In this document: piece after piece, positions 8,488 through 18,519 of the stretch
How the letters are laid out: each line of letters begins with the position of its first letter
Numbering within the stretch: position 1 is the first letter of the stretch
NCBI GenBank assembly: GCA_025355005.1
Contig: JANXLV010000096.1
Coordinates: 1 to 64,000, forward strand
Source of the DNA: Myxococcales bacterium
Lineage (GTDB): Bacteria > Myxococcota_A > Polyangia > Polyangiales > Polyangiaceae
Reading direction: 5' to 3'
DNA length: 64,000 nt
Program-made: the position numbers and the translations under genes
The notes under the pieces: generated by a model
Seen by the model: the letters and a program-made list of their open reading frames with translations, nothing else
Database searches by the model: none
What the model was told of the DNA's origin: nothing

Positions 8488-9021
8488 TCAGTGATGCTCG
8501 GGAGCGGCGGGGTTGTGCTCCGGCGTTGTAGCGCCGTGCTCTCCGCCGCCGTGCTCTCCGCCGCCCTTCTTCTGGGCTTCTTCCCACTCTTCGCTGTCCT
8601 TCTTCTGCGCTTCTTCGGCCTTCGGGATGTCGAAGCCACCGGGCGCCTGGAGGCCGGTGCGGGGCTCGAAGTGCACGTTGTTCAGCGGGTCGAACTCGCC
8701 GCGGTGCTCGGTGTCGTTCATCGTGTAGACGAAGAAGACGCCGATGAAGAGGAGCCCGCACACGAACATGAGCGCGTGGAAGCGGTTGTCGTGGCGAAGG
8801 TGCATAAAGAACGTCACGACCAGGGACGCCTTCAAGGTCGCGATGATGATGACCACGAGCAGGTTCAGCTTGCCGAGCTCGACGTAGGACTGCCCGACCG
8901 TCAGCACCGTCAGCATCATGAGCCCGATGAAGATCGCGATGTAGAAGACCGGCGACGAGATGTGCGAGTGCACCGCCCCGTCGTCGTGCGCGTGTCCAGA
9001 GGCGTGGCCGTGGTCCGACAT
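8488..9021 (-). CDS. Cytochrome c oxidase subunit IV family protein
   Basis: A 177-residue membrane protein with three hydrophobic segments: about 27-47 (VFYIAIFIGLMMLTV), 58-77 (LNLLVVIIIATLKASLVV) and 86-106 (ALMFVCGLLFIGVFFVY). This is the layout of bacterial oxidase subunit IV (COX4_pro). The loop LVVTFFMHLRHDNR is a strong family signature. ATG 9021 has GGAG nine bases upstream, better than the two in-frame ATGs before it. Both ends are His-rich: the first 25 residues hold several HxH patterns, and the last 20 or so contain three EH pairs. No other oxidase subunit gene lies nearby, so it would act on a complex encoded elsewhere. Confidence 0.88.
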   Translation of the reverse strand: MSDHGHASGHAHDDGAVHSHISSPVFYIAIFIGLMMLTVLTVGQSYVELGKLNLLVVIIIATLKASLVVTFFMHLRHDNRFHALMFVCGLLFIGVFFVYTMNDTEHRGEFDPLNNVHFEPRTGLQAPGGFDIPKAEEAQKKDSEEWEEAQKKGGGEHGGGEHGATTPEHNPAAPEHH

Positions 9022-9168
9022 CGATTCAGTCTCCATCAAGAGCACGGCAACGGAGCCGCGCTACACGAGCCCTTTATAGGGCGAGGAGCATCCGGCGCAC
9101 AACTGTTGTCCACACGGGACCGATTTCGCGCAAATTTCGCGCGCTCACCGCGTGGCTCACCAGGTGGC

Positions 9169-9822
9169 TCACCAGGTGACTCCCGTGGTCACGCCGAAGC
9201 GGTGCACGCCGTCCACGTCCGGAATGAAGAACGCGTGCACGGGCACGTAGAACGTTCCGACGCGCGGCGTCCAGCCGGCCGCGAGGATCGTGTGGGCCTC
9301 GCTGCCCTTCAGTGGCTCGAGATGCACGCCGAGGCCCAGCTGGAACGAGTTGTTGAGCTCGCCGCCGAGCAAGAAGTTGCCGCTCGGGAAGAAGTGGCTC
9401 TCCTCCAGGCCCGCGACGTTCGCGTTCGCGACCATGATCACGTTGAGCCACGAGTGCCCGACGACGCGATAGAACGCCTCGTAGCCGACCAGCATGTGAT
9501 GCGGCGAGCGCATGCCCACCTTCTGCTGGAGGCTCTGTCCGTCGAACGCGGCGATCGGCTTGTCGTAGTTGAGCGTGGCCGAGTAGCCGATGCGGAAGCC
9601 GTGCATCAGCTTCCCGTCGTTGGGGTTGTATTCTACAGGCGTCGCCGGAGCGGCCGTGACCTTGTCGCGCTGCGGCGGCTTGCCGCACGGGTCGGGCGCC
9701 TCGCACGGATGCGGCAGCTGCTCGACCGGAGAAGGCTCCGGCGACTGCGCGCGCGCACCGGTCGCCACGAGGGAGACGGCGAGCACGAGCGCGAAGGAAC
9801 GGAGATGCGAGCGGGGATTCAT
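9169..9822 (-). CDS. Hypothetical exported envelope protein
   Basis: A 217-residue protein with a clear signal peptide (MNPRSHLRSFALVLAVSLVATGARA). Start 9822 was chosen to place this signal at the N-terminus; two further ATGs lie just upstream. The mature part starts Pro-rich with two Cys, then has alternating hydrophobic strands and repeated Gly/aromatic residues (GFRIGYSATLNYD, FGVTTGVTW at the end). That would suit a small outer-membrane beta-barrel ending in an aromatic residue. No family was recognised. The coding 3' end contains a 12-bp direct duplication (GTGGCTCACCAG, about 9152-9175). Confidence 0.7.
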   Translation of the reverse strand: MNPRSHLRSFALVLAVSLVATGARAQSPEPSPVEQLPHPCEAPDPCGKPPQRDKVTAAPATPVEYNPNDGKLMHGFRIGYSATLNYDKPIAAFDGQSLQQKVGMRSPHHMLVGYEAFYRVVGHSWLNVIMVANANVAGLEESHFFPSGNFLLGGELNNSFQLGLGVHLEPLKGSEAHTILAAGWTPRVGTFYVPVHAFFIPDVDGVHRFGVTTGVTW

Positions 9823-9951
9823 AAGCGTGATGTTCATCATGCAGTGCCCAGGTGCACGCGACGGGCCATCGAGAATTTCCCTGTATTCGTCGGTGCCGCA
9901 CACAGGGCGCGAGCACCGAATTGCACACGCTTGTGCACGTGCGTGCGCACT

Positions 9952-11727
9952 CTACGGCGCGAGGCCGTCACCGATGATGGGCAGGCCGATCGCCTGGCGG
10001 AACGCGAAGAAGATCTCCACGGGCGGGACGTTTTGGGGCAGAGGGCGGAGCGAGAGCGGGAAGCCGACGTCGAGCCTGAGCGCGACGCGCGCGACCTGCG
10101 GAAAGACGGCGCGCGCGCCGACACCCGCGCTGTGACGAAGCTCTATCTGGTCCAGACCGCCGGGCGCGTCACCCACGTCGTAGAACGCTGCGCCTCCGAG
10201 CTGCACCGACGTCAGGGAGAGTGCGGGCGTGCGGTACTCCACGTTCGCAGCCACGAGATCGCGACCGGCCAAAAACCGCGTCGGGTATCCGCGCAGGAGA
10301 GATTCGCCGCCGAGGAACGACTCGACGTTGAGATAGTTGCGGACGCGATCGAGCGCGGTCACCGCGACGATGAAGCGACCAAAGCCCAGTCGTGGTGTCG
10401 CGAACCCGAGCTGGCCCTTCACGGATGCATCCGAGATGCGATCGATGTCCTTCTCCACCGTGCTCTCCAGCGACGCACGCACGAGCCCGTCGCGAAACGG
10501 AACGCCGTAGGCGGCAGCGCCATACACGCCAAGAAGATCACGCGTGGAGCCGAGCGCATGCACCGGCGCGTACGCCCTTAGCCATACGTCGTGCCCGAGG
10601 CGGTTGTCTTCCTGGAGCGACAGCGAGTCGAGATCGAGCGTGCGCAAGAAGTCGCTCGAGTACGCGTGCCATTGCACGAACGGTCCGACGCGCGCCTCGC
10701 CGACGGGGACCGCAGCGCGATAAAACTCCGCGATGGAAGCGGGGTCCGATGCGTCGTTCGGGACGCGGTACATGGAGCGCGACAAACCCACGCCGACCGA
10801 GAAATCGTGCTTGTTCTCCCATCCGAATGAGCGCGTAAGCTTTGCTTGCTCGCTCACGGTGCGCTCGCGATAGACCCACGGGACGGGGACTGCGTCGGGC
10901 GCGGACGGCGTGAACACGGTCACCTTCGCGTCCACGTAGCGGCGCGTGACCTGGTCCTTCCAGGCGATGCCCGTGGACCACGCCCACTCGGCGCGCGACG
11001 AGTAGAGCGGCTGCTTGATGCTCGCTGTGCCGTAGCTGCCTTCAGGCGTGCCGCGGTCGCGCTCGAAGATGACGTTGCCGTCCACGTAGAGGTCGAGGAA
11101 GCGACCATCCAGCCGCGGGATCTCGTAGCTCGCGCCGAGCGAGTACGACTTCGGCTGGAGCACGAAGCGCGTGAGAGCGATCTGCTGGAGGCCGGCGACG
11201 TTGGTCTCCTTCGGTTCCAGATCGAGCAGCTCGAGGCCGCCGCCGGTCACCGCGAGATCGAAGTCGACGTAGAGGCTCCATACGTCCTTCGTGATCACCA
11301 CCAGGCGAATCTTGTCCTCGGTTGACCCCTTCATCGCGACGGCGAGCACGAGCGACAGCTGCGGCAAGAGTCGCAGATTGCGAGCGGACTCGTCGACCGT
11401 CACCGTGGAGAACTTGTCGCCTTCCTTGACCAGGAGCTCGTGGCGAAGGACGTGCTCGCGCGACGTGGCGTGCACCGCATCCATCGCGATCGGAAGCGGA
11501 TCATGGTTGTCGATCGGATCGAGCCGCACGAAATCGATGCGCTCGATGGTCTTCCCTTCCGGAGAAGGATCGCGCGACGTATGGAGGCTCGCCGCCGCAT
11601 CCGCGATCGCGGTCTCCTCGTACGCGGAGTAGCGCCCAGAAAGCGCGCGCGGCTCCGCGGAGGCCGTGCGCGCGAGGCCGAGGACGAGCGCAAGGGCGAC
11701 GACGCGCTCAGGCGAGCCCGAGCGCAT
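9952..11727 (-). CDS. Omp85-like outer membrane protein (POTRA plus beta-barrel)
   Basis: A 591-residue protein with a signal peptide (residues 1-24, ending TASA). The N-terminal 150 residues look like POTRA folds: IERIDFVRLD, then VKEGDKF, which matches the entry of BamA/TamA POTRAs. The remainder is a string of amphipathic strands ending in a bacterial surface antigen-like barrel with FLGGESLLRGYPTRFLAGRD. That resembles the conserved VRGY/F motif of Omp85 strand-loop L6. It probably inserts or exports a substrate at the outer membrane. The start overlaps the end of the upstream NtrC-type regulator by 20 bases, so it appears to be the last gene of a kinase-regulator-Omp85 operon. Confidence 0.82.
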   Translation of the reverse strand: MRSGSPERVVALALVLGLARTASAEPRALSGRYSAYEETAIADAAASLHTSRDPSPEGKTIERIDFVRLDPIDNHDPLPIAMDAVHATSREHVLRHELLVKEGDKFSTVTVDESARNLRLLPQLSLVLAVAMKGSTEDKIRLVVITKDVWSLYVDFDLAVTGGGLELLDLEPKETNVAGLQQIALTRFVLQPKSYSLGASYEIPRLDGRFLDLYVDGNVIFERDRGTPEGSYGTASIKQPLYSSRAEWAWSTGIAWKDQVTRRYVDAKVTVFTPSAPDAVPVPWVYRERTVSEQAKLTRSFGWENKHDFSVGVGLSRSMYRVPNDASDPASIAEFYRAAVPVGEARVGPFVQWHAYSSDFLRTLDLDSLSLQEDNRLGHDVWLRAYAPVHALGSTRDLLGVYGAAAYGVPFRDGLVRASLESTVEKDIDRISDASVKGQLGFATPRLGFGRFIVAVTALDRVRNYLNVESFLGGESLLRGYPTRFLAGRDLVAANVEYRTPALSLTSVQLGGAAFYDVGDAPGGLDQIELRHSAGVGARAVFPQVARVALRLDVGFPLSLRPLPQNVPPVEIFFAFRQAIGLPIIGDGLAP

Positions 11728-13075
11728 CCAGCTTGTAGTAGAGCGCGCGACGGCTCACGCCGAGGATGCGCGCCGCCAAGGTGCGGTTGTTCCCCGCGCG
11801 TGTCAGGGCGTTCTTGATGGCCTCGCGCTCTGCATCCCGCAGCGCGCTGTCCAGATCGGCGGTGCGCTCGGCGCTCTTCTCCGCGGGTCCGACTGCGAAC
11901 GGACGCGGCGAAAGCTCGCGCAGGACGTCCTTCGCCTCGATCACCGGTCCTTCCGACAGCACCACGATGCGCTCGATGAAGTTCTGCAGCTGCCGCACGT
12001 TGCCGGGCCACGGCTCCCGCTCGAGCAGGTCGAGCGCGCCTTCTCCCAGCTCGATGCGCCGGCCGTTCGACTTCGCGTGCTCGGTCGCGAAGCGCAGCGC
12101 GAGCGGACGGATGTCCTCTGCACGCGAGCGCAGCGGGGGCAGGACCAACGGCACCACGTTGAGCCGGTAGTAGAGGTCCTCGCGGAACGTGCCCTTCGCC
12201 ACCATGTCGGGCAGATCGCGGTTCGTTGCGGCGATGAAGCGCACGTCCACCTTGATCGTCTGCGTGCCACCAAGTCGCTCGAATTCGCGCTCTTGCAGCA
12301 CGCGCAGGAGCTTCACCTGCATGTGAGGCGTGATGTCGCCGATCTCGTCCAGGAAGAGCGTGCCGCCGTCCGCGAGCTCCACGCGACCTGGTTTGCGCGT
12401 GGCTGCGCCGGTGAACGCGCCCTTCTCGTAGCCGAACAGCTCGCTCTCGAGCAGCGTGTCCGGCAGCGCGCCGCAGTGGAGCTTCACGAACGGCTTGTCC
12501 TTGCGTGTGCTTCCTTCGTGCAGCGCTTTCGCCACGAGCTCCTTGCCCGTGCCGCTCTCGCCCAGGACGAGCACGGTCGCCGTGCCGGGCGCCGCACGCT
12601 TGATCACGGCATGCACATCGCGCATCGCTGCGGACGTGCCGACCATGTCGCTGGGGCCCGATGGCGCGGGGGGGATCTCCTCCGCGCCGCGCTCACCCTG
12701 CGCGACGGCCTTTCCGAGCACGAAGAGGAGCTCCTCGCGATCGAACGGCTTCAACATGAAATCGGCGGCGCCTGCCCGCATGGCAGCAACAGCGAGCGCC
12801 ACGTTGCCGTGCGCGGTGAGCATCACGACCGGCACCGCTGGCCAGCGCGAGGTGATCTCGGCGAGCAGCGTCATGCCGTCCATTCCCGGCATGCGGAGAT
12901 CAGTCACCACGAGATCGAACGGACGCGCCTCGAGCGCCGCCAGCGCCTCTGCGCCGGAGCGAGCATGCTGCGGCAGGAGCCCTTCCTGCCTCATGAGCGC
13001 ACCAAGGACCTTGCCCATCGCAAGATCGTCGTCCACCGTGAGCACGCTCTTTCCACGCAGGCTGGCTGCTTCCAT
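11708..13075 (-). CDS. NtrC-family sigma-54-dependent response regulator
   Basis: A 455-residue three-domain activator. The receiver (about 8-120) has the acidic pair VDDD, phosphoacceptor Asp in VVTDLRMPGMDG and Lys in LKPFD. The AAA+ domain has Walker A GESGTGKE, the sigma-54 contact loop GAFTGA and Walker B GGTLFLDEIGD, plus R-finger region sequences. The C-terminal Fis-type helix-turn-helix includes NRTLAARILGVSRRALYYKL. It should activate sigma-54 promoters when phosphorylated. ATG 13075 lies 10 bases after the stop of the histidine kinase gene, its likely partner, and the gene overlaps the following Omp85-like gene by 20 bases. Confidence 0.95.
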   Translation of the reverse strand: MEAASLRGKSVLTVDDDLAMGKVLGALMRQEGLLPQHARSGAEALAALEARPFDLVVTDLRMPGMDGMTLLAEITSRWPAVPVVMLTAHGNVALAVAAMRAGAADFMLKPFDREELLFVLGKAVAQGERGAEEIPPAPSGPSDMVGTSAAMRDVHAVIKRAAPGTATVLVLGESGTGKELVAKALHEGSTRKDKPFVKLHCGALPDTLLESELFGYEKGAFTGAATRKPGRVELADGGTLFLDEIGDITPHMQVKLLRVLQEREFERLGGTQTIKVDVRFIAATNRDLPDMVAKGTFREDLYYRLNVVPLVLPPLRSRAEDIRPLALRFATEHAKSNGRRIELGEGALDLLEREPWPGNVRQLQNFIERIVVLSEGPVIEAKDVLRELSPRPFAVGPAEKSAERTADLDSALRDAEREAIKNALTRAGNNRTLAARILGVSRRALYYKLDALGLA

Positions 13076-13085
13076 GTGTATTGCC

Positions 13086-14585
13086 TCAGCCCGAAGGTAG
13101 CTGAATTCGCACGACCGTTCCCTGGGCAACCTTGCTCTGGAGCGACACGGAGCCACGGTGGGCCTGGGCGACCCGTCGGACGAATGCGAGACCCAGCCCG
13201 GTTCCGTTGGGCTTCGTCGTGTAGAACTCGTCGAAGGCGCGCTCCGCCTTTCGCGCGTCCATTCCGTGGCCTGCGTCCGTGATCGTGAGCGCGACTCCCT
13301 CCGGTGCGTCCATGCGCTCGGTGCGGACGGTCAGCTTGCCTCCGTCCGGCATCGCCTCGAGCGCGTTGTGGATGACGTTCTGGATGGCCTGCGTGACCAG
13401 GTCGGGGTCGACTCTGCACATGGGCAGATCCTCTTCGAGCGTGGACTCCACGGTGACCTTTGCTTCGCTGGCGAAGGGCGAAAGCGCTATCGCGCCGCGC
13501 ACCACGTCGTTCAGGTCCACCCGGCGAAGCACTGGCTGGACGCGGCCGACGCGCTGGTAGTCGTCCACCACGCGGTGCATCCGATCGACCTCGCCCAGCA
13601 TCACGTCGATGAACTCGTGCTGGACGTCAAGCGAACGGCCCTGCGCGCGCTCCTCCTTCATGAACTGCAGCGCGCCCTTGATGGTCGCCAGCGGGTTCTT
13701 GAGATCGTGCGCCATCTGGTTCGAGAATCGACCGAGCGTCGCGAGCTCCGACGCGCGCCCGCGCTGCACCGCGAACGACGAGACCACCTCACGCACGGCG
13801 GCGCCGACCACCACGGTGACCGTGATGGTCGCGAGCGCGAGCGCAGCGACGTTGCCGCCGAGCAGCGAGAAGACGGTCAGGTAGGCCGTGAGGCTAACGA
13901 CCGCGAGCGACACCGTGTAGACCGCCGTGGAGAGCGAGAGATCGCGATCGAAGAAGCGGAAGCGGAACGCGCCGAGCGACACCAGGATCGTCGCGAACAG
14001 CGCCCCCAGCGGCGCGATCTTTGGCAAATGGAAGCCAACCTCCGCGAGCTCGTCGACCGTCGCTGCTGCGCCGCCGACGGCGAGGGCCGCGAGGACGATG
14101 CGAGTCCGCGCCTTCTCGCCGGGGTCCGCGTCGCGCAAGAGATGACGCACGAGGAGGAACAGGATGAGCGCGAGCGTCGGCGCCCACGCCGCCAGGAACA
14201 GTTCGTGCCACACGGGCGAGTCCAGCCATGCGCGCCCCCACCCCGAGCCGAAGCCCACTGCCGAGGACAGCGCGAGCGCGCCGAACGCGACGTAGGCAGC
14301 GACGACCGCGCGACCATAGCTGCGCCGCGCGCCCACGAACGTGACGATGAAGTGGAGCGTGAGCGGTCCGGCCATGGCGGTGGTGACCGCGTCCACGTAG
14401 CTGAAGAGCTCCGAGCTGTTCGCGACCTTGCGCGCGAGCGGCGCAAAGCAGAAGCCGAACATGTCGAAGCAGAGCAGCGCTAGTGGCAGAGACACGGGGC
14501 TCTTTCGGCCACGCGCGATGCTCAGCACGCCCAGGGTGAGGTTCCCGAGGGACGCGATCAGGTACATCCACTCGGTCGCGCGCAT
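13086..14585 (-). CDS. Membrane histidine kinase
   Basis: A 499-residue sensor kinase. The first 265 residues hold about seven hydrophobic segments with short loops, so the sensor is probably within or near the membrane. The HisKA phosphorylation motif is MAHDLKNPLATIKG with H293. The ATPase domain has the N-box NVIHNALEAMPDGG, G1 DAGHGM, F-box region FDEFYTTKPNG and G2 GTGLGLAF. It is first in an apparent operon with the NtrC-type regulator 10 bases downstream and the Omp85-like gene after that. An envelope-stress or lipid-sensing role would fit, but this is inference from the neighbour. Confidence 0.95.
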   Translation of the reverse strand: MRATEWMYLIASLGNLTLGVLSIARGRKSPVSLPLALLCFDMFGFCFAPLARKVANSSELFSYVDAVTTAMAGPLTLHFIVTFVGARRSYGRAVVAAYVAFGALALSSAVGFGSGWGRAWLDSPVWHELFLAAWAPTLALILFLLVRHLLRDADPGEKARTRIVLAALAVGGAAATVDELAEVGFHLPKIAPLGALFATILVSLGAFRFRFFDRDLSLSTAVYTVSLAVVSLTAYLTVFSLLGGNVAALALATITVTVVVGAAVREVVSSFAVQRGRASELATLGRFSNQMAHDLKNPLATIKGALQFMKEERAQGRSLDVQHEFIDVMLGEVDRMHRVVDDYQRVGRVQPVLRRVDLNDVVRGAIALSPFASEAKVTVESTLEEDLPMCRVDPDLVTQAIQNVIHNALEAMPDGGKLTVRTERMDAPEGVALTITDAGHGMDARKAERAFDEFYTTKPNGTGLGLAFVRRVAQAHRGSVSLQSKVAQGTVVRIQLPSG

Positions 14586-14773
14586 GAGAGAAGGTATATC
14601 GAGGAGATCACGAAGAGGACATCTGCACGAGGCGTTCCACGCTGGAACGCGCGCGATTTCCCCTCGCAGAGCGCGGATCGCGGGCAGCCGCCTTCACACC
14701 TGTGCAATGGCGTGCACACACCCTGGGCGCGAGAGCCACTCAGACTTGAGACCAAACGACCGTCCACAGGTGC

Positions 14774-17068
14774 GTGAGCCTCCGCACTTCTCCCCAACGC
14801 ATCCTGTTGCTCGGCGCGCGCATCGCGCTTCTCCTCGGCACTGCCTCGTGCAGCGCGAGCTCTCCCGACGTGGCTGACGCCGCGCAATGTGCGACCCCTG
14901 GGCAGTGCAAATCCGGCAACAACGGCGAGGGCGGCGGCGTGCCCGCGAACGAGACGGTTCCGAAGTCCGTCGCATGCGTGGCATCACCCCCCGTCGTGCT
15001 CGAAGCCGCATGCGCGCCGAAGATGAGCCCCGCTGATTCGCTCGACCAGGCGCTCGCCAGGGTGTCACGCGACCGATGCTCCTTCGGGCACACGCTATCG
15101 GCACTGGAGACGAGCAAGCTCGACGTCGCCGACCCGCGCGCGTTCGTGGACATGGCTGCGCTGCTCCAGCGCTCACTCGACATGCCGGCACACGGCGCCT
15201 CGCTCGCGAAAGACCTCGATGAGGCGCTCGCATCGAACACACCCGTCACGCGCGCGATCGCCGCGGCGGCCTCGCGTCGTGGCGCGCCGGTCTCCGCGTG
15301 CGAGGACGCGGCGTGGTACGGAACGCGCGCGGGCGACCCCGCCCCACTCGCGACGGCACTTCTGGACGTAGGTGCTTCGGCGCAGGACACGAGCACGATC
15401 CCGCGTGAGCTCCAGTCCGCGCTCGCGCCGATCGTCCGCGCGATCGCCGCGACCACGAAGGAGGTGCAGGCCGCGCGCAAGGCGGACGCCGTCACGCTCG
15501 ACCACCTCGCCACTGTCCCCACGTGGATGCTCGGCGTCCGTCACTTCGAGCTGAACGCAGACATGCTCTCCGCGCTGGACGCGGTCGACGTGGATGCGAT
15601 CGTGAGATCCGCGGCGCGCGTCGCGCTGGTCGTGGAGGGCGCGAAGCTCTCGCGGTTCGCCGGCGTGAAGCTTCCCGACGTGACGCTCACCGCGCCGTTC
15701 GGTCGCATCGTGCTGCGAGGCGCAGGCTCACAAACGTACGAGCCCGATGGCGACGCGAACGGAGCGGCGTTTCTGCTGGATACCGGCGGTGATGACGTCT
15801 ATCGCATCGCCACGGGCACGAGCACGGTGGCGGTTCCGATCTCCGTCGCGGTCGATCTGGGCGGGCGCGACACGTATGCGTACGCGGAGTCACCCGTGGC
15901 GGAGGACAACGTGGGCAGGCGCCTCCCGAGCGATCTCGCCGGACGTGTCCCGAACGACGGGCGCACGCTGTCGCGAACCCCACGGCAAGGCGCGGGCGTG
16001 CTCGGCGTGGGGTTGCTCTTCGATCTGGGTGGCGACGCGGACACGTATCAGTCACTCGTGGGCTCGCAGGGCATGGGCTCGCACGGCGTGGGCGTGCTGC
16101 TGGACGACGGCGGCGACGACACGTACGTCGCCGAGGGATTCTCGCAGGGCGCAGCCGCGTGGGGTCTCGGGCTCGCGCTGGATCTCGGCGGCAACGACAA
16201 GCGCACGCTGTACACGTCGGGGCAAGGCTTCGGCTTCACGAAGGGCTTCGGAGCTATCGTCGACGCGAAGGGCGACGACGCGTACGTCGCGATCGCTGGT
16301 TCGTGGAGCGGCGCGCCGAGCTCGCTCGCCGGTGACATGCTGTATCCGAGCGCACAGCTCCCCGGTCCCCCGGCGTCGCCGATCGCTGGCAACTGGTCGC
16401 TCTCGCAAGGCGTGGGCGCGGGACACAGGCCAGACTGGCCGGACCCGGGCTTCCCCTTCCCCGGCGGCATCGGCGTGCTTCGCGACGCGTCTGGCAATGA
16501 CACGTACGGCGCGGGCGTGTTCGCGCAAGGCGCTGGCTTCGTGCAGGGGCTGGGCATGCTGCTCGACGACGCGGGCGACGACGCCTACGACGCGCTCTAC
16601 TACTCACAAGGCGCGGCGGCGCACATGGGCCTCGCGCTCTTCGATGATCGCGCGGGCAACGACCGCTACGACACGCGCGTGCCTCTGCAGGCGGCGGCCC
16701 TGGGATTTGCGCACGATCTCTCGAGCGCCCTACACCTGGACGAGGCCGGCAACGACACGTACACCGCAACGAGCCTCACGCTCGGCGTGTCAGAGGACAA
16801 CGGCACTGCGCTCTTCGTGAACGCCGGCGGCGCAGACTCATTCGTTGCGGCGGGCGACTGCCTGGGCGTGGCGCTGATGGAGACGTCGCTCACTGCGACG
16901 CGCCAGATGCTGCCCACCGTCGCCGTGTTCCTGAAGGCCGGCGGCACCGCGACCTACCAGATCGATCAGAAGAGCGTCCCGCACGCCGGCAAGAGCTGGG
17001 GTGATGACCGCGAGGGCCGCAACGCCGCCGGCATGGACCAGCCCGCCGGCAAGGTCACGTTGCGATGA
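14774..17068 (+). CDS. Lipoprotein with GGDDxY-type repeats
   Basis: A 764-residue protein with a GTG start; the signal RIALLLGTASC ends in a lipobox. The first 300 residues are helical and Ala-rich with several Cys. From about residue 335 to 690 there are at least eight repeats built on [DN]xGGxDxY (LLDTGGDDVYRI, LLDDGGDDTYVA, LRDASGNDTYGA, LLDDAGDDAYDA and others). These alternate with a QGxxxGxGxGLLxD strand. The regular spacing (about 40 residues) and Asp/Gly-rich turns suggest a calcium-binding beta-solenoid, related in style to but distinct from RTX nonapeptides. The function is unknown; cell-surface exposure is likely. It is transcribed divergently from the histidine kinase gene across 188 bases. 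Confidence 0.8.
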   Translation: MSLRTSPQRILLLGARIALLLGTASCSASSPDVADAAQCATPGQCKSGNNGEGGGVPANETVPKSVACVASPPVVLEAACAPKMSPADSLDQALARVSRDRCSFGHTLSALETSKLDVADPRAFVDMAALLQRSLDMPAHGASLAKDLDEALASNTPVTRAIAAAASRRGAPVSACEDAAWYGTRAGDPAPLATALLDVGASAQDTSTIPRELQSALAPIVRAIAATTKEVQAARKADAVTLDHLATVPTWMLGVRHFELNADMLSALDAVDVDAIVRSAARVALVVEGAKLSRFAGVKLPDVTLTAPFGRIVLRGAGSQTYEPDGDANGAAFLLDTGGDDVYRIATGTSTVAVPISVAVDLGGRDTYAYAESPVAEDNVGRRLPSDLAGRVPNDGRTLSRTPRQGAGVLGVGLLFDLGGDADTYQSLVGSQGMGSHGVGVLLDDGGDDTYVAEGFSQGAAAWGLGLALDLGGNDKRTLYTSGQGFGFTKGFGAIVDAKGDDAYVAIAGSWSGAPSSLAGDMLYPSAQLPGPPASPIAGNWSLSQGVGAGHRPDWPDPGFPFPGGIGVLRDASGNDTYGAGVFAQGAGFVQGLGMLLDDAGDDAYDALYYSQGAAAHMGLALFDDRAGNDRYDTRVPLQAAALGFAHDLSSALHLDEAGNDTYTATSLTLGVSEDNGTALFVNAGGADSFVAAGDCLGVALMETSLTATRQMLPTVAVFLKAGGTATYQIDQKSVPHAGKSWGDDREGRNAAGMDQPAGKVTLR

Positions 17069-17087
17069 CCTGAGCGGACGGCAGCGT

Positions 17088-17312
17088 TCAGCGCTGCTTG
17101 CCGCGTGCACGGAGCGCGTGCTTCTTCGGGGCGGTCGCGGTCCGCGGCGATGCCGTCGCATAGACACGCACGCCGCCGTTCTCCTTCCGTAACAGCTTGC
17201 CGTCCGCAATGAGGGTCTCCACGGCCCCGTTGAACGCAAAATGCCGGCCCTTCATGAGCAGCGAGTCGAGCCACCACACCAGGTTGTCCGCGGGCATGGG
17301 CGCGCCGTGCAT
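17088..17312 (-). CDS. Small conserved-looking hypothetical protein
   Basis: A 74-residue protein from ATG 17312 to TGA 17088 with near-saturated G/C in third codon positions, which supports coding. It reads as two helices (NLVWWLDSLLMKG, AVETLIADGKLLRKE) and a short strand pair (GGVRVYAT), then a basic tail ending RARGKQR. This could be a miniature winged-helix or RNA/DNA-binding fold; that is inference. It is divergent from the methyltransferase-like lipoprotein gene, with 79 bases between starts, and convergent on the GGDDxY lipoprotein gene. Confidence 0.6.
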   Translation of the reverse strand: MHGAPMPADNLVWWLDSLLMKGRHFAFNGAVETLIADGKLLRKENGGVRVYATASPRTATAPKKHALRARGKQR

Positions 17313-17391
17313 AGTAGAAATGGCGCAAGCATCGAAGCTCAGCATGGTGCACCGATTGCTCACGCTGGCCTTGCGCGCTAGTGAGGGCGGC

Positions 17392-18501
<1,110 letters not shown>

Positions 18502-18519
18502 CGCGCCGTCACCGTCTCT

